From Streptomyces sp. ALI-76-A (lineage in GTDB: Bacteria; Actinomycetota; Actinomycetes; Streptomycetales; Streptomycetaceae): a stretch of 64,000 bases of DNA. Shown piece after piece: positions 35,833-46,479 of this stretch; position 1 is the first letter of the stretch, and every line of letters starts with the position of its first letter. The notes below the pieces were generated by a model, which saw nothing but the letters and a program-made list of their open reading frames with translations, was not told the DNA's origin and made no database searches. The translations under genes were made by a program, and so were the position numbers. The DNA lies in NCBI RefSeq assembly GCF_030287445.1, contig NZ_JASVWB010000004.1, positions 1,054,001-1,118,000 of the forward strand. The letters are read 5' to 3'.

Positions 35833-36501
35833 ATGAACAACTCGGTTACGAACACTGCCCGGTTGCTCTGGGCCGGCCTGCGCGCCCTCCTCGTGCTGAC
35901 CGTGGTGACGGGCATCCTCTACCCGCTGGCCATCACCGGCGTCGCCCAGGGGCTTTTCCCCGGCAAGGCGAACGGCTCCGAGATCAAGGCGGACGGCAAG
36001 GTCGTCGGCTCCTCGCTCATCGGCCAGGCGTACAACCTGCCGCTCAAGAAGGGCCAGGAGACCCCCGAGCCCGAGCTGAAGTGGTTCCAGGGGCGCCCGC
36101 AGAACGGCCTGGGCACCAACAGCGTCAACACCCAGTACAAGCTGATCCTGTCCGGCGCCACCAACCGTTCCGGTGACAACGCCGACCTGATCAAGTGGGT
36201 CGAGGACGCCAAGGCAGCGGTCACCAAGGACAACTCGACCACGGACTACAAGGTCAAGCCGTCCGACGTACCCGCCGACGCCGTCACCTCCTCGGGCTCC
36301 GGCCTGGACCCGGACATCTCCCCGGCGTACGCCGGCATCCAGGTCCACCGAATCGCCGAGAAGAACGGTCTGTCCGTCGCCCAGGTCCACAAGCTCGTGC
36401 ATGAGCACACGGACGGCCGGATCCTGGGCTTCATGGGCGAGCCCACTGTCAACGTCCTCGAACTCAACATCGCGCTCAAGGAACTCGTGGCCAGGAACTG
36501 A
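35833..36501 (+). CDS. kdpC: Potassium-transporting ATPase subunit KdpC
   Basis: Assembly/affinity subunit with one N-terminal membrane helix (ALLVLTVVTGILYPLAIT) and an extracytoplasmic domain showing NGLGTNSVNTQYKLILSGATN-type sequence, ISPAYAGIQVHRIAEKNGLS and LGFMGEPTVNVLELNIALKE. At 222 residues it is within the normal range. ATG at 35833 follows KdpB closely, so translation should be coupled. Confidence 0.95.
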   Translation: MNNSVTNTARLLWAGLRALLVLTVVTGILYPLAITGVAQGLFPGKANGSEIKADGKVVGSSLIGQAYNLPLKKGQETPEPELKWFQGRPQNGLGTNSVNTQYKLILSGATNRSGDNADLIKWVEDAKAAVTKDNSTTDYKVKPSDVPADAVTSSGSGLDPDISPAYAGIQVHRIAEKNGLSVAQVHKLVHEHTDGRILGFMGEPTVNVLELNIALKELVARN

Positions 36502-36626
36502 TGGCCTTACGCGCACCACGCGGGAGTTGGCGGGTCTGGAGGCTTTCCCGATCCGTCAACTCCCGGCGGCCCTGACATGGGTTCGGCATCCTCTGGCTCT
36601 CCGTGCAACAGGAAAGGCGCACACCG

Positions 36627-37310
36627 ATGACCCGGGTACTGGTCGTAGAGGACGACCCCCAGCTCGTACGGGCGCTCGTGATCAACATGCAGGCACGGCA
36701 GTACGGCGTCGACGCGGCCCCCGACGGCGCCACCGCGCTCCGGCTCGCTGCCGCCCGCCAGCCCGATGTGGTCCTCCTCGATCTGGGGCTGCCGGACATG
36801 GACGGCACAGACGTCATCAAAGCCCTGCGTGGCTGGACCAAAGTCCCGATCCTGGTGCTGTCCGCCCGCAGGACCTCCGACGAGAAGGTCGCCGCGCTTG
36901 ACGCGGGAGCTGACGACTACATCATCAAGCCGTTCAGCATGGACGAACTCCTCGCCCGGCTGCGCGCCGCGGCCCGTCGCACCGAGACCGTGCCGCTCAC
37001 TCCCGAGACGACGCTGGTCACCACGGAGGACTTCACCATCGACCTGCTGGCCCAGAAGGCCATCCGGGCCGGCCGCGATGTGCGCCTGACCCCCACCGAG
37101 TGGCATCTGCTGGAAATCCTGGTCTGCAACCCGGGCCGGCTCATCACGCACAAGCACCTGCTGCGGGAGGTGTGGGGTGCTTCCCAGAGCAACAACACCA
37201 ACTATCTGCGTGTGTACATGGCCCAGCTGCGGCGCAAGCTGGAGGCGGACCCGGCCCACCCCCGCTACCTGATCACTGAACCGGGCATGGGCTACCGCTT
37301 CGAGAGCTGA
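36627..37310 (+). CDS. kdpE: KdpE response regulator (OmpR family)
   Basis: DNA-binding regulator of kdp. The ATG at 36627 (MTRVLVVEDDPQ) follows CAGGAAAGGC; an upstream in-frame start at 36603 is unlikely. The receiver domain has the phosphoacceptor D52 in VVLLDLGLPDMDG and the conserved lysine in IIKPFSMDEL. A winged-helix domain follows (RLTPTEWHLLEILVCNPGRL, NTNYLRVYMAQLRRKLE). Its 227 residues are normal length. It is placed between kdpC and kdpD, the reverse of the kdpDE order in Escherichia coli. Confidence 0.94.
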   Translation: MTRVLVVEDDPQLVRALVINMQARQYGVDAAPDGATALRLAAARQPDVVLLDLGLPDMDGTDVIKALRGWTKVPILVLSARRTSDEKVAALDAGADDYIIKPFSMDELLARLRAAARRTETVPLTPETTLVTTEDFTIDLLAQKAIRAGRDVRLTPTEWHLLEILVCNPGRLITHKHLLREVWGASQSNNTNYLRVYMAQLRRKLEADPAHPRYLITEPGMGYRFES

Positions 37311-37355
37311 CCCGCTCCCGACCGTTCTGACCGCATACGACGTAGAGACGAGACC

Positions 37356-39800
37356 ATGGCACGCGGCAAGTTTCGGATATACCTCGGCGCGGCGCCGGGC
37401 GTCGGCAAGACGTACGCGATGCTGTCCGAGGCGCACCGCCGTGTCGAGCGGGGCACCGACTGTGTGGTCGCTTTCCTGGAACACCACAACCGGCCCCGCA
37501 CCGAGGTCATGCTCCACGGTCTGGAACAGATCCCCCGCAAGGAGCTGGATTACCGGGGGAGCGTGTTCACCGAGATGGATGTCGACGCGGTCCTGGCCCG
37601 GCACCCCCAGGTGGCTCTCGTCGACGAACTCGCCCACACCAACATTCCCGGCTCCCGCAACGCCAAGCGCTGGCAGGACGTCGAGGAACTGCTCGCGGCC
37701 GGGATCGACGTCGTCTCGACGGTCAACATCCAGCATCTGGAGTCGCTGGGGGATACCGTCGAGTCGATCACCGGGGTGCGGCAGCAGGAGACCGTCCCCG
37801 ACGAGGTCGTGCGGCGGGCGGACCAGATCGAGCTGGTCGACATGTCGCCGCAGGCGCTGCGCCGGCGGATGGCGCACGGCAACATCTACAAGGCCGACAA
37901 GGTCGACGCGGCCCTGTCCAACTACTTCCGCCCGGGCAATCTGACCGCGCTGCGGGAACTGGCGCTGCTCTGGGTAGCCGACCGGGTCGACGCGTATCTG
38001 ACCGAGTACCGCAGCGAACACCGGGTGTCGAAGATCTGGGGCTCGCGGGAGCGGATCGTGGTCGGTCTGACCGGCGGTCCCGAGGGCCGCACGCTGATCC
38101 GCCGGGCCGCCCGGCTCGCCGAGAAGGGCGCGGGCGGCGAGGTGCTGGCCGTCTACATCGCCCGCAGCGACGGACTGACCAACGCCTCGCCCAAGGAGCT
38201 GGCTGCCCAGCGCACCCTGGTGGAGGACCTGGGCGGCACCTTCCACCACGTCATCGGCGACGACGTCTCGTCGGCTCTGCTGGACTTCGCGCGAGGGGTC
38301 AACGCCACCCAGATAGTCCTCGGCGTCTCGCGGCGCCGGGGGTGGCAGTACGTCTTCGGGCCCGGTGTCGGTGCCACGGTCGCCCGGGAGTCGGGCCCCG
38401 ACCTCGACGTCCACCTGATCACCCACGACGAGGCCGGCAAGGGCCGCGGGTTGCCGGTTGCGCGAGGTGCGCGGCTCGGCCGTGCGCGGATCATTTCGGG
38501 CTGGCTGGCCGGGATGGCCGGCCCGGCGCTGCTCACGCTGCTGCTGACCAACGTCGACGCCGACCTCGGTCTCGCCAACGACATGCTGCTGTTCCTCACG
38601 CTGACCGTGGCGGCGGCCCTGCTCGGCGGCCTGCTCCCGGCGCTGGCCTCGGCGGCCTTCGGGTCGTTTCTGCTGAACTACTACTTCACCCCACCCCTGC
38701 ACCGCCTCACCATCGCCGATCCCAAGAACATCGTCGCCCTCGTGGTCTTCTTCGCCGTGGCGGTATCGGTGGCCTCCGTGGTGGACCTGGCCGCCCGTCG
38801 TACGCATCAGGCGGCCCGGCTGCGCGCCGAGTCCGAGATCCTCTCCTTCCTGGCGGGCAGCGTGCTGCGCGGCGAGACCAGCCTGGAGGCCCTGCTGGAG
38901 CGAATGCGGGAGACCTTCAGCATGGAGTCGGTCGCCCTGCTGGAGCGGGAAAGCGATGTGACCCCGTGGACCTGCGCGGGCAGCGTGGGCCCACAGCCCT
39001 GCCAGTACCCCGAGGACGCGGACGTGGACATGCCGGTCGGCGACCACATGGCCCTCGCGCTGTCCGGCAGAGCGCTGCCCGCCTCCGACCGCCGGATCCT
39101 CGCCGCGTTCGCCGCCCAGGCCGCCGTGGTCCTGGACCGCCAGCGCCTGCAGTCCGAGGCCGACCAGGCCAAGGAACTCGCCGAGGGCAACCGCATCCGC
39201 ACCGCCCTGCTCGCCGCCGTCAGCCACGACCTGCGCACCCCGCTCGCCGGGATCAAAGCCGCCGTCTCCTCACTGCGATCGGACGACGTGGCCTGGTCCG
39301 AGGAAGACCAGGCCGAACTCCTGGGGACCATCGAGGAGGGCGCCGACCGCCTCGACCACCTGGTGGGCAACCTGCTCGACATGTCCCGGCTCCAGACCGG
39401 CACCGTCGCCCCGCTGATCCGCGAGATCGACCTCGACGAGGTTGTGCCTATGGCCCTGGGCGGCATACCTGAGGACAGCGTGGAGCTGGACATCCCGGAA
39501 ACTTTGCCGATGGTCGCCGTCGACCCGGGCCTGCTGGAGCGGTCGGTGGCCAACCTGGTCGAGAACGCGGTCAAGTACAGCCCCGTCGGCGAGCGCGTCC
39601 TGGTGGCTGCCAGTGCCATGGCCGACCGGGTGGAGGTGCGGGTGGTGGACCGCGGCCCGGGCGTCCCGGACGAGGCCAAGGACCGCATCTTCGAGCCGTT
39701 CCAGCGCTACGGCGACGCCCCGCGCGGCGCCGGCGTCGGCCTCGGCCTCGCGGTCGCCCGCGGCTTCGCCGAAGCCATGGGCGGCACCCTCAACGCCTAG
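37356..39800 (+). CDS. kdpD: KdpD sensor kinase, shortened by a premature amber codon
   Basis: Turgor/K+-sensing histidine kinase. Domains in order: the KdpD N-terminal ATP-binding region (GAAPGVGKTYAM; VDELAHTNIPGSRN), a UspA-like domain (~225-350), four short membrane helices (DUF4118, ~385-490), a GAF-like region, the HisKA site with His624 (VSHDLRTPLAG), and an HATPase with NLVENAVKYSP, DRGPGVP and GLGLAVARG. The frame stops at TAG 39798-39800 just after GGTLNA. The same frame continues DTPGGGLTMVLTVPAA to a second TAG at 39897-39899. One GAG-to-TAG change would explain the loss of about 32 residues, including the last strand of the ATPase domain. Confidence 0.92.
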   Translation: MARGKFRIYLGAAPGVGKTYAMLSEAHRRVERGTDCVVAFLEHHNRPRTEVMLHGLEQIPRKELDYRGSVFTEMDVDAVLARHPQVALVDELAHTNIPGSRNAKRWQDVEELLAAGIDVVSTVNIQHLESLGDTVESITGVRQQETVPDEVVRRADQIELVDMSPQALRRRMAHGNIYKADKVDAALSNYFRPGNLTALRELALLWVADRVDAYLTEYRSEHRVSKIWGSRERIVVGLTGGPEGRTLIRRAARLAEKGAGGEVLAVYIARSDGLTNASPKELAAQRTLVEDLGGTFHHVIGDDVSSALLDFARGVNATQIVLGVSRRRGWQYVFGPGVGATVARESGPDLDVHLITHDEAGKGRGLPVARGARLGRARIISGWLAGMAGPALLTLLLTNVDADLGLANDMLLFLTLTVAAALLGGLLPALASAAFGSFLLNYYFTPPLHRLTIADPKNIVALVVFFAVAVSVASVVDLAARRTHQAARLRAESEILSFLAGSVLRGETSLEALLERMRETFSMESVALLERESDVTPWTCAGSVGPQPCQYPEDADVDMPVGDHMALALSGRALPASDRRILAAFAAQAAVVLDRQRLQSEADQAKELAEGNRIRTALLAAVSHDLRTPLAGIKAAVSSLRSDDVAWSEEDQAELLGTIEEGADRLDHLVGNLLDMSRLQTGTVAPLIREIDLDEVVPMALGGIPEDSVELDIPETLPMVAVDPGLLERSVANLVENAVKYSPVGERVLVAASAMADRVEVRVVDRGPGVPDEAKDRIFEPFQRYGDAPRGAGVGLGLAVARGFAEAMGGTLNA

Positions 39801-40019
39801 GACACCCCCGGCGGCGGCCTCACCATGGTCCTCACCGTCCCGGCCGCGTCCGACCGCCGACCGCTCCTCTCCGGCCTTCCGGCGACCACCAGCTCCTAGC
39901 AAGTCCAACATCCCCCGTACAGGCCAGTGCGGCGTTGGAGCCCTTCAGAGTCATTGTCCCCCGAGTGCAAGCGGATACGGCCCGACTTCACGCGTAGTCG
40001 GTGGGAAAGCGCTCCGCCC

Positions 40020-40260
40020 CGTCAGCGGAGGCCGATCGGCATTCCAGCATGCTGCGGGCGGCCGACTCCCTGGTCACCAACCAGGTTTGCGCCTACGACC
40101 TGATGCGGACCTTCGGCCGCGACGGGCACCCGCCCCCGCCGGGGCAGGTATTCGGAGTACCGGCAAACCGCCACGACCCTGAACCTGCTTGCCGTCGTCG
40201 ACCCCGTGGACGACACCTTCCGGCGGCAGATGAGTAACCAGCTCACCGTCCGGGGGGCCT
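40020..40260 (+). pseudogene. Tn3-family transposase relic
   Basis: Two frames give SMLRAADSLVTNQVCAYDLM with RTFGRDGHP, then (after a shift near 40147) TATTLNLLAVVDPVDDTFRR and QMSNQLTV. The second part matches the C-terminal signature of Tn3-type transposases (LLAVVDPVDDTYRRQMNRQLTVQ). Only about 75 residues remain. It sits directly after the damaged kdpD end. Confidence 0.6.
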
Positions 40261-40372
40261 CCCCCTGCAACCGGTGAGGGGTTTGCTTGTTCGGCATAGT
40301 CGCGGCGCTCTGCTGCTGAATGGCTGCTCGGCCTCTGACACACTGGTGCCATGACAGTGCAGCGAAAGGACC

Positions 40373-40807
40373 ATGCCGCGTAGGCGTCCTTCGGACCTGC
40401 GCTCGGGCCGCCGGAGGTTCGCGGTTGAGCGTGGGCGATACTCGAAGATCGGTCAGGTTTCTGGCTCGGCGCAGGCCGAGATCATCCGTTTGGAGCGAAC
40501 TCGCTTCGCGCCCGGTGACCTGGGCAAAGCCCTGGCTGCCTGGAGTGAGTTGGCGCATACGCCGCGACGGCGTTCGCCTGACGTTCGCACCGGGTGCGGT
40601 GAACCGTCATGCTGTCCACCGGAGCCGGACGAATGGCGGGAGCTCCTGGAGATCGCCATGCATGCCCTGCCTTCGAAGTCCGCGCGCGAGCTCGCCCGCA
40701 TCGTCAGGCGTCTGGACAGCAGGATTCTCGATCACCCGGCCTTGAGACACACCGTTTCACCGCGCGGTCGTTGGTGGCATTTCAGTCGGTGGCCGTGGGA
40801 GGACTGA
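40373..40807 (+). CDS. Hypothetical protein, possibly a relic
   Basis: Not recognised. The 144-residue frame is strongly basic in its first third. It contains PDEWRELLEIAMHALPSKSA and RELARIVRRLDSRIL, which read like genuine helical coding sequence. The N-terminal half is less convincing and may be in the wrong frame. It is flanked by transposon debris on both sides. Confidence 0.35.
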   Translation: MPRRRPSDLRSGRRRFAVERGRYSKIGQVSGSAQAEIIRLERTRFAPGDLGKALAAWSELAHTPRRRSPDVRTGCGEPSCCPPEPDEWRELLEIAMHALPSKSARELARIVRRLDSRILDHPALRHTVSPRGRWWHFSRWPWED

Positions 40808-40855
40808 CTGCGATGGCATTGAGCCGGGGCTCACCCCGCAGCCAGGCCGATCGAC

Positions 40856-40957
40856 GTCACAGGCGGTCGAGGAAGGCGAGGATCTTGTCGGCGGGTTGGT
40901 AGCGGCCCGGGCGGTGACCGGTGCGGTGAGGGCGAGGGCCTTCTCCTTGATGGTCAT
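40856..40957 (-). pseudogene. Tail of a tyrosine-recombinase-like protein
   Basis: The minus strand reads TIKEKALALTAPVT and then, one frame over, RYQPADKILAFLDRL and a stop. This looks like the last 30 residues of an actinobacterial tyrosine recombinase (pattern IKEKALARTTP...GRYQPPDxLLAFLE). It is too short for certainty. Confidence 0.3.
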
Positions 40958-40966
40958 GTCGGCATG

Positions 40967-41059
40967 TGTCGGCGTACACGTGAACCTGGCCCTGGCAAGA
41001 TTTCCGTGAAGCTGGGGTGTGCCACCGTGCGCCGGTGACGCTCCGTCACAGGTAGCGGC
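40967..41059 (-). repeat. 93-bp repeat, inverted copy at 22188-22280
   Basis: Covers the last codons and 3' flank of the ISL3-type transposase fragment. The near-identical inverted copy 18.7 kb away means recombination between the two could invert everything from the esterase/fucosidase genes through kdp. Confidence 0.75.
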
Positions 41060-41340
41060 GTCGGAGCAGGGCCATGAGGATGACGCGGTGGCGGAGCAGC
41101 GGGACCCCCTCGCGTCCGGCCATGATCCGCTTTTGGAGTTCCAGGTCGGTGATGCGGCCTTTGTTGACGCCGGAGTTGAACGGGGTGGTGATGCCCTGCA
41201 CGACTGCGGGCTGGCCCTCGCGGAGGACTTTGGCCAGGCTGGCCAGGGCCGGGAGGCCGGTGGTCGTGAGTTGCTCAAGCCAGTCCGGCAGCGGGGTGGC
41301 GTCGCGGGCGTCGAGCATAGCGGCGAACTGACGCACCAGA
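41046..41340 (-). pseudogene. ISL3-family transposase C-terminal fragment
   Basis: About 96 residues ending in the real stop: MRQFAAMLDARDATPLPDWL, then PFNSGVNKGRITDLELQKRI and MAGREGVPLLRHRVILMALL. The FNxGVxEGRI-like block is the conserved end of ISL3 DDE domains. The N-terminal two-thirds are missing; a different ISL3-like N-terminus lies at 22.15 kb. Confidence 0.7.
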
Positions 41341-41358
41341 TCGTGGGCTCGGTTCGGT

Positions 41359-41721
41359 TTGGTGGGCGAGGAATGGCCGTTCGTCCTTCCCTCGACATCA
41401 GATGAGCTCCTCGGCGATATCCGCGACTTCGTCGTCGGCCGTGAGCCGCGGTTCGAGCTGGTCTACGACCAGGAGCTGACGCAGACGGAGTGGCAGTTTG
41501 CGCTCTGGACCGACCTGCCCCGCACAGAGCTGGAGCTGCTGTTTCCAGAGCCCGAAGGGATCACGTTTCCCGCCCTTGAGGAGATCTTCCGAGTCGTCCC
41601 GGTCCTTCACCCCTGGCCGGGGCTGAGTATCCGATTCGACCTGTGCTATCGCATCGATGACAGCCCGTCCGACTGGGAAACCGGCGAATGGCTGGTCGCA
41701 GAAGGCGGCCGTATTCGCTGA
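41359..41721 (+). CDS. Hypothetical acidic protein
   Basis: A 120-residue acidic protein with many aromatic residues (RFELVYDQELTQTEWQFALW, RIDDSPSDWETGEWLVAEGG). Amino-acid use looks like a real globular protein, but the start at TTG 41359 abuts ISL3 debris, so the gene may be 5'-truncated. No family was recognised. Small acidic proteins of this kind are sometimes immunity proteins, but nothing here proves that. Confidence 0.45.
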   Translation: MVGEEWPFVLPSTSDELLGDIRDFVVGREPRFELVYDQELTQTEWQFALWTDLPRTELELLFPEPEGITFPALEEIFRVVPVLHPWPGLSIRFDLCYRIDDSPSDWETGEWLVAEGGRIR

Positions 41722-41812
41722 CACCGGCCCGTGCGCGCCTGCGAAGCACTCAAGCCCAGCTGACGGGCGATGACACGCAGCTTGTGATCACGAAGGCCGG
41801 CTAGGTCGTAGA

Positions 41813-42677
41813 GGGGCACTGTCACGTTGGCTGACCGGTGGGATGATCTTCGGGTTGGTCAGGCGGGGAGGGGTCGTCCGTGGGGAGTGCGTCGCTGTCG
41901 TACAAGGGGCACCGGTACCCGGTCGAGGTCATCTCCCACTGTGTGTGGCTGTATCCGCTTCCCGCTGTCGTTGCGCGAGGTCGAGGAGCTGATGCTCGAG
42001 CGCGGGATCGTCGTCTCCTACGAGACGATCCGCCGCTGGTGCGCGAAGTTCGGGCAGACCTACGCAGGCGCACTGCGCCGGCGACAGCCCCAGCCCGGGG
42101 ACAAGTGGCACCTGGACGAGGTCTTCATCAAGATCAACGGGCGGTTGCCGTACCTGTGGCGGGCCGTCGACCAGGACGGGAACGTCCTCGACATCCTCGT
42201 GCAGAACCGGCGGGACAAGGCCGCAGCCCGACGCTTCTTCCGCAGGCTTCTCAAAAAGATTCGCACAGTGCCGCGGGTGGTCGTCACCGACAAGCTCCGC
42301 TCCTACGGCGCGGCCCACCGCGAGGCCATGCCTTCCGTCGAGCACCGCTCCCACAAGGGCCTGAACAACCGGGCGGAGAACAGTCATCAGCCAACCAGGC
42401 AGCGCGAACGGGCGATGAAGGGCTTCCGCAGCACCGGCGCAGCCCAGCGGTTCCTGTCCGCATTCAGCGGCATCTCACCCCACTTCCGGCCCCGCCGCCA
42501 TCTGATGCCCGCACACGACTACCGAGCCGAGATGACCGTCCGCTTCGCAATCTGGGAGCAGATCACCGGCGTCACCGGCCCCGCCGCCACGGCCTGACCT
42601 CAGCCCGGAACCGGGCCCCACCACGCCGCAACACGCTGTCAGGCGCTCACGCACCCAACAATGTGACAGCGCGCCCC
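41813..42677 (+). mobile_element. IS6-family insertion sequence
   Basis: An ~865-bp element with imperfect terminal repeats: GGGGCACTGTCACGTTGGCT on the left and, on the complementary strand of the right end, GGGGCGCGCTGTCACATTGTT. It carries one transposase gene with a frameshift and has interrupted an IS4 transposase gene just after its EQEMW codons. A third copy of the end is seen at 56201. No target duplication was confirmed. Confidence 0.75.
41880..42597 (+). pseudogene. IS6-family transposase, single frameshift
   Basis: DDE transposase of the IS6/IS26 group. GTG 41880 opens SASLSYKGHRYPVEVISHCV and WLY. Near 41953 the frame slips and the rest continues in the next frame: FPLSLREVEELMLERGIVVS, then GDKWHLDEVFIKINGRLPYL (first catalytic Asp), VVTDKLRSYGAAHREAMP (second Asp) and NNRAENSHQPTRQRERAMK (Glu). 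One small indel separates the halves, so inactivation could be recent or a sequencing error. Confidence 0.8.
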
Positions 42678-43709
42678 CACATCTCCTGCTCGATGCCGAC
42701 CGGGTCGTGTGAGCGCAAGACGCGTCCCTGCAAGATGGTGTGGCGCAAGGCGTAATAGGCGCTCTCGTGCTCCCAGCGTTCATGGTAGAGACGCACGAGG
42801 CGGTCGGCTGGGTAGAGCCGGGCGTCCAGGAGCGGGTTGCCAGGCGGTAGGAGCCCTCGAAGCCGCTGCCGTCCGAGCAAGTGACGTGCACCCGGGCCTC
42901 GATGATGCGCACCGGGGCGTGGCCGATGACCGAGAGGTAGGAGGAGTCGGGGAGCCGCTGGAGGACCGGTGGGCGGCGGCGCTGGCGAATGCGGCCCAGG
43001 ACCCGTGCGCTGGTGGCGTGCACGGCGGCGAGAAAGTCGTTGCCGTCGAAGCCCCGGTCCCACAGCACGAGCATCTCCGGGCTCAGATGGTGCAACAGCC
43101 GGGTGGCGTAGGAGGTTTCCCCTCCCGGGTGGGGCCGAAGACCGCTCCGATCGCAGCCCGGGTGCCGGTCTCGACCAGTGTCATCAGCTCGACCTGGGGA
43201 TATCCGCCGTGCGGGCACCGCCCCAGCCAGCCCCGGTTGCGTTCACTGTCAGGTACCTTGATCGCTGCAGCCGTCGAAAGACACACCGTCCGATACGGCC
43301 CGAACCGCGCCCCCGGCGTAGTCGGCTGGGCCAACGGCCCGGCCAGCACCTCGAACAACGCCCGCACCGGCGCGCTGCCGAGTCTGCTGCGCAGATCGCG
43401 TAACGCCTTCGTGCTCGGGCAGACGATCGGCATCCCCGACAAGCCGACGGTCAGCTTGTCCCAGACCAGCCGATAGCCGATCTCAGGGAACAGGCACATC
43501 GCCACCAGGAAGTAGACGCCGACCCGCGAAGGCAGATCACGCAACCGCCGCTGCACGGTCCTGGTCTCGGACAAGACCGCGTCGACGAGCTCGAACGGCA
43601 TGACCGGCGTCTGTTCTCCCAGATGACCGGGCGCGAACCGGCCCGCGGCCACAGTCACCGTACGGGTGATGGCCGACAGCACCGACGGCGAGACAGAATG
43701 AACAGGCAA
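42678..43709 (-). pseudogene. IS4-family transposase, frameshifted and cut by IS6
   Basis: The N-terminal frame (ATG 43709) gives SETRTVQRRLRDLPSRVGVY and STKALRDLRSRLG. A second frame continues SPEMLVLWDRGFDGNDFL and RVLGRIRQRR. A third gives LYHERWEHESAYYALRHTIL, RSHDPVGIEQEMW and then stops at the IS6 boundary. Shifts lie near 43110 and 42845. The D-x-G-F-D and YxxRWxxE blocks place it in the IS4/ISH transposase class. Confidence 0.75.
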
Positions 43710-45524
<1,815 letters not shown>

Positions 45525-45629
45525 CCCGCCTGATCCACGGTGATCGTGATGTGGTGCGGTCCGCCGACGCGTAGACGAGCGGTTCACGGCGCGGGCGACT
45601 CCACCTGCTGACCGATACTCACCGCCTTG

Positions 45630-45662
45630 AGGAACCCCAGCCGCGCGTCGGCTGGGGTTCCT
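45630..45662. terminator. Strong intrinsic-type hairpin
   Basis: AGGAACCCCAGCCG and CGGCTGGGGTTCCT form a perfect 14-bp stem with loop CGCGT. It ends the GH62 transcript. The cupin gene begins only eight bases later, which leaves it without an obvious promoter. Confidence 0.85.
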
Positions 45663-45669
45663 ATCGTTC

Positions 45670-46035
45670 GTGGGCACTGTCACCATCCCCCTGGTCACCC
45701 GCTCAGTCGGAGCCGAGGTCTTCCTCACCGGCCAGACCCTCTTCGAGGGCGGTGCCGGCATCGCGCTGCACACCCACAACTGCCCTGAGAGCGTGACCAT
45801 CCTCGAAGGCGACGCCATCGTGGAGATCGACGGCACCGAGCACCACGTGACCCGCTTCGACACCACCTACGTCCCCGCCGGGATGCCCCACCGCTTCCGC
45901 AACGCCTCCGCCACCGAGCCGATGCGCATCCTGTGGATCTACGCCACCGTCGACGCCACCCGCACCATCGTCGAGACCGGTGTCACCGCGCGCGTCGACG
46001 CCGAACACCACAAGGCCGCCGCCCACCGCGACTGA
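45670..46035 (+). CDS. Cupin-domain protein, possibly 5'-truncated
   Basis: Small beta-barrel protein of the cupin superfamily. Metal-ligand motif 1 is HTHNCPESVTILEG and motif 2 includes DTTYVPAGMPHRFRN. The GTG at 45670 begins within what looks like the first strand and immediately after a terminator, so a few N-terminal residues and the promoter may be missing. The next gene, a small monooxygenase, follows by 36 bases. Cupin/monooxygenase pairs often act in catabolism of small aromatic or sugar-derived compounds; the substrate here is unknown. Confidence 0.8.
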   Translation: MGTVTIPLVTRSVGAEVFLTGQTLFEGGAGIALHTHNCPESVTILEGDAIVEIDGTEHHVTRFDTTYVPAGMPHRFRNASATEPMRILWIYATVDATRTIVETGVTARVDAEHHKAAAHRD

Positions 46036-46071
46036 CCCCTCGACGACCTGAGCACGCAAGGAAGCATCACC

Positions 46072-46368
46072 GTGATAGCCGAGATCGCACAGATCGAGAT
46101 CCTCCCAGGCCAGGAGGAGGACTTCGAGAAGGCCGTCACCGAGGCACTGCCCTTCTTCCTCGCGGCCGACGGCTGCGACGGGGTCGACTTGCAGCGCAGC
46201 ATCGAACACCCCTCGCGCTACCGGCTCCTGGTCCGGTGGGAGACAGTCGAGCACCACACCGTCACCTTCCGTGCCTCCAAGGGCTTCGCCCGCTGGCGGG
46301 CCGTGGCCGGACCACACTTCGCCGCTCCGCCGCAGGTCGAGCACGTACACTCTGTCCTCGCACCATGA
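46072..46368 (+). CDS. Antibiotic-biosynthesis-monooxygenase-like (ABM) small protein
   Basis: Dimeric alpha-beta-barrel protein of 98 residues. GTG at 46072 opens IAEIAQIEILPGQEEDFEKA, followed by FFLAADGCDGVDLQRSIEHP and RLLVRWETVEHHTVTFRASK, the usual ABM/YgiN pattern. It is co-directional with the cupin. Family members are cofactor-free oxygenases or isomer/dimer-forming proteins, so the exact role is open. Confidence 0.85.
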   Translation: MIAEIAQIEILPGQEEDFEKAVTEALPFFLAADGCDGVDLQRSIEHPSRYRLLVRWETVEHHTVTFRASKGFARWRAVAGPHFAAPPQVEHVHSVLAP

Positions 46369-46479
46369 CGTCGGTGGCCGGGACCGCCACCGGCCCCGGC
46401 CCGCCCCGGCCCCCAGCGGAGGCACCAGAGAATGCCCGCGCCCTCGGCCCGGAACGAGACGGCCCCGTCCGCAGAAGAA

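Noticed and set aside
36507..39227. A 906-codon open frame on the minus strand opposite kdpE and kdpD
   Set aside because: It is the antisense shadow of two clear genes; high-GC codon bias keeps the complementary frame open. The product is compositionally odd and has no domain.
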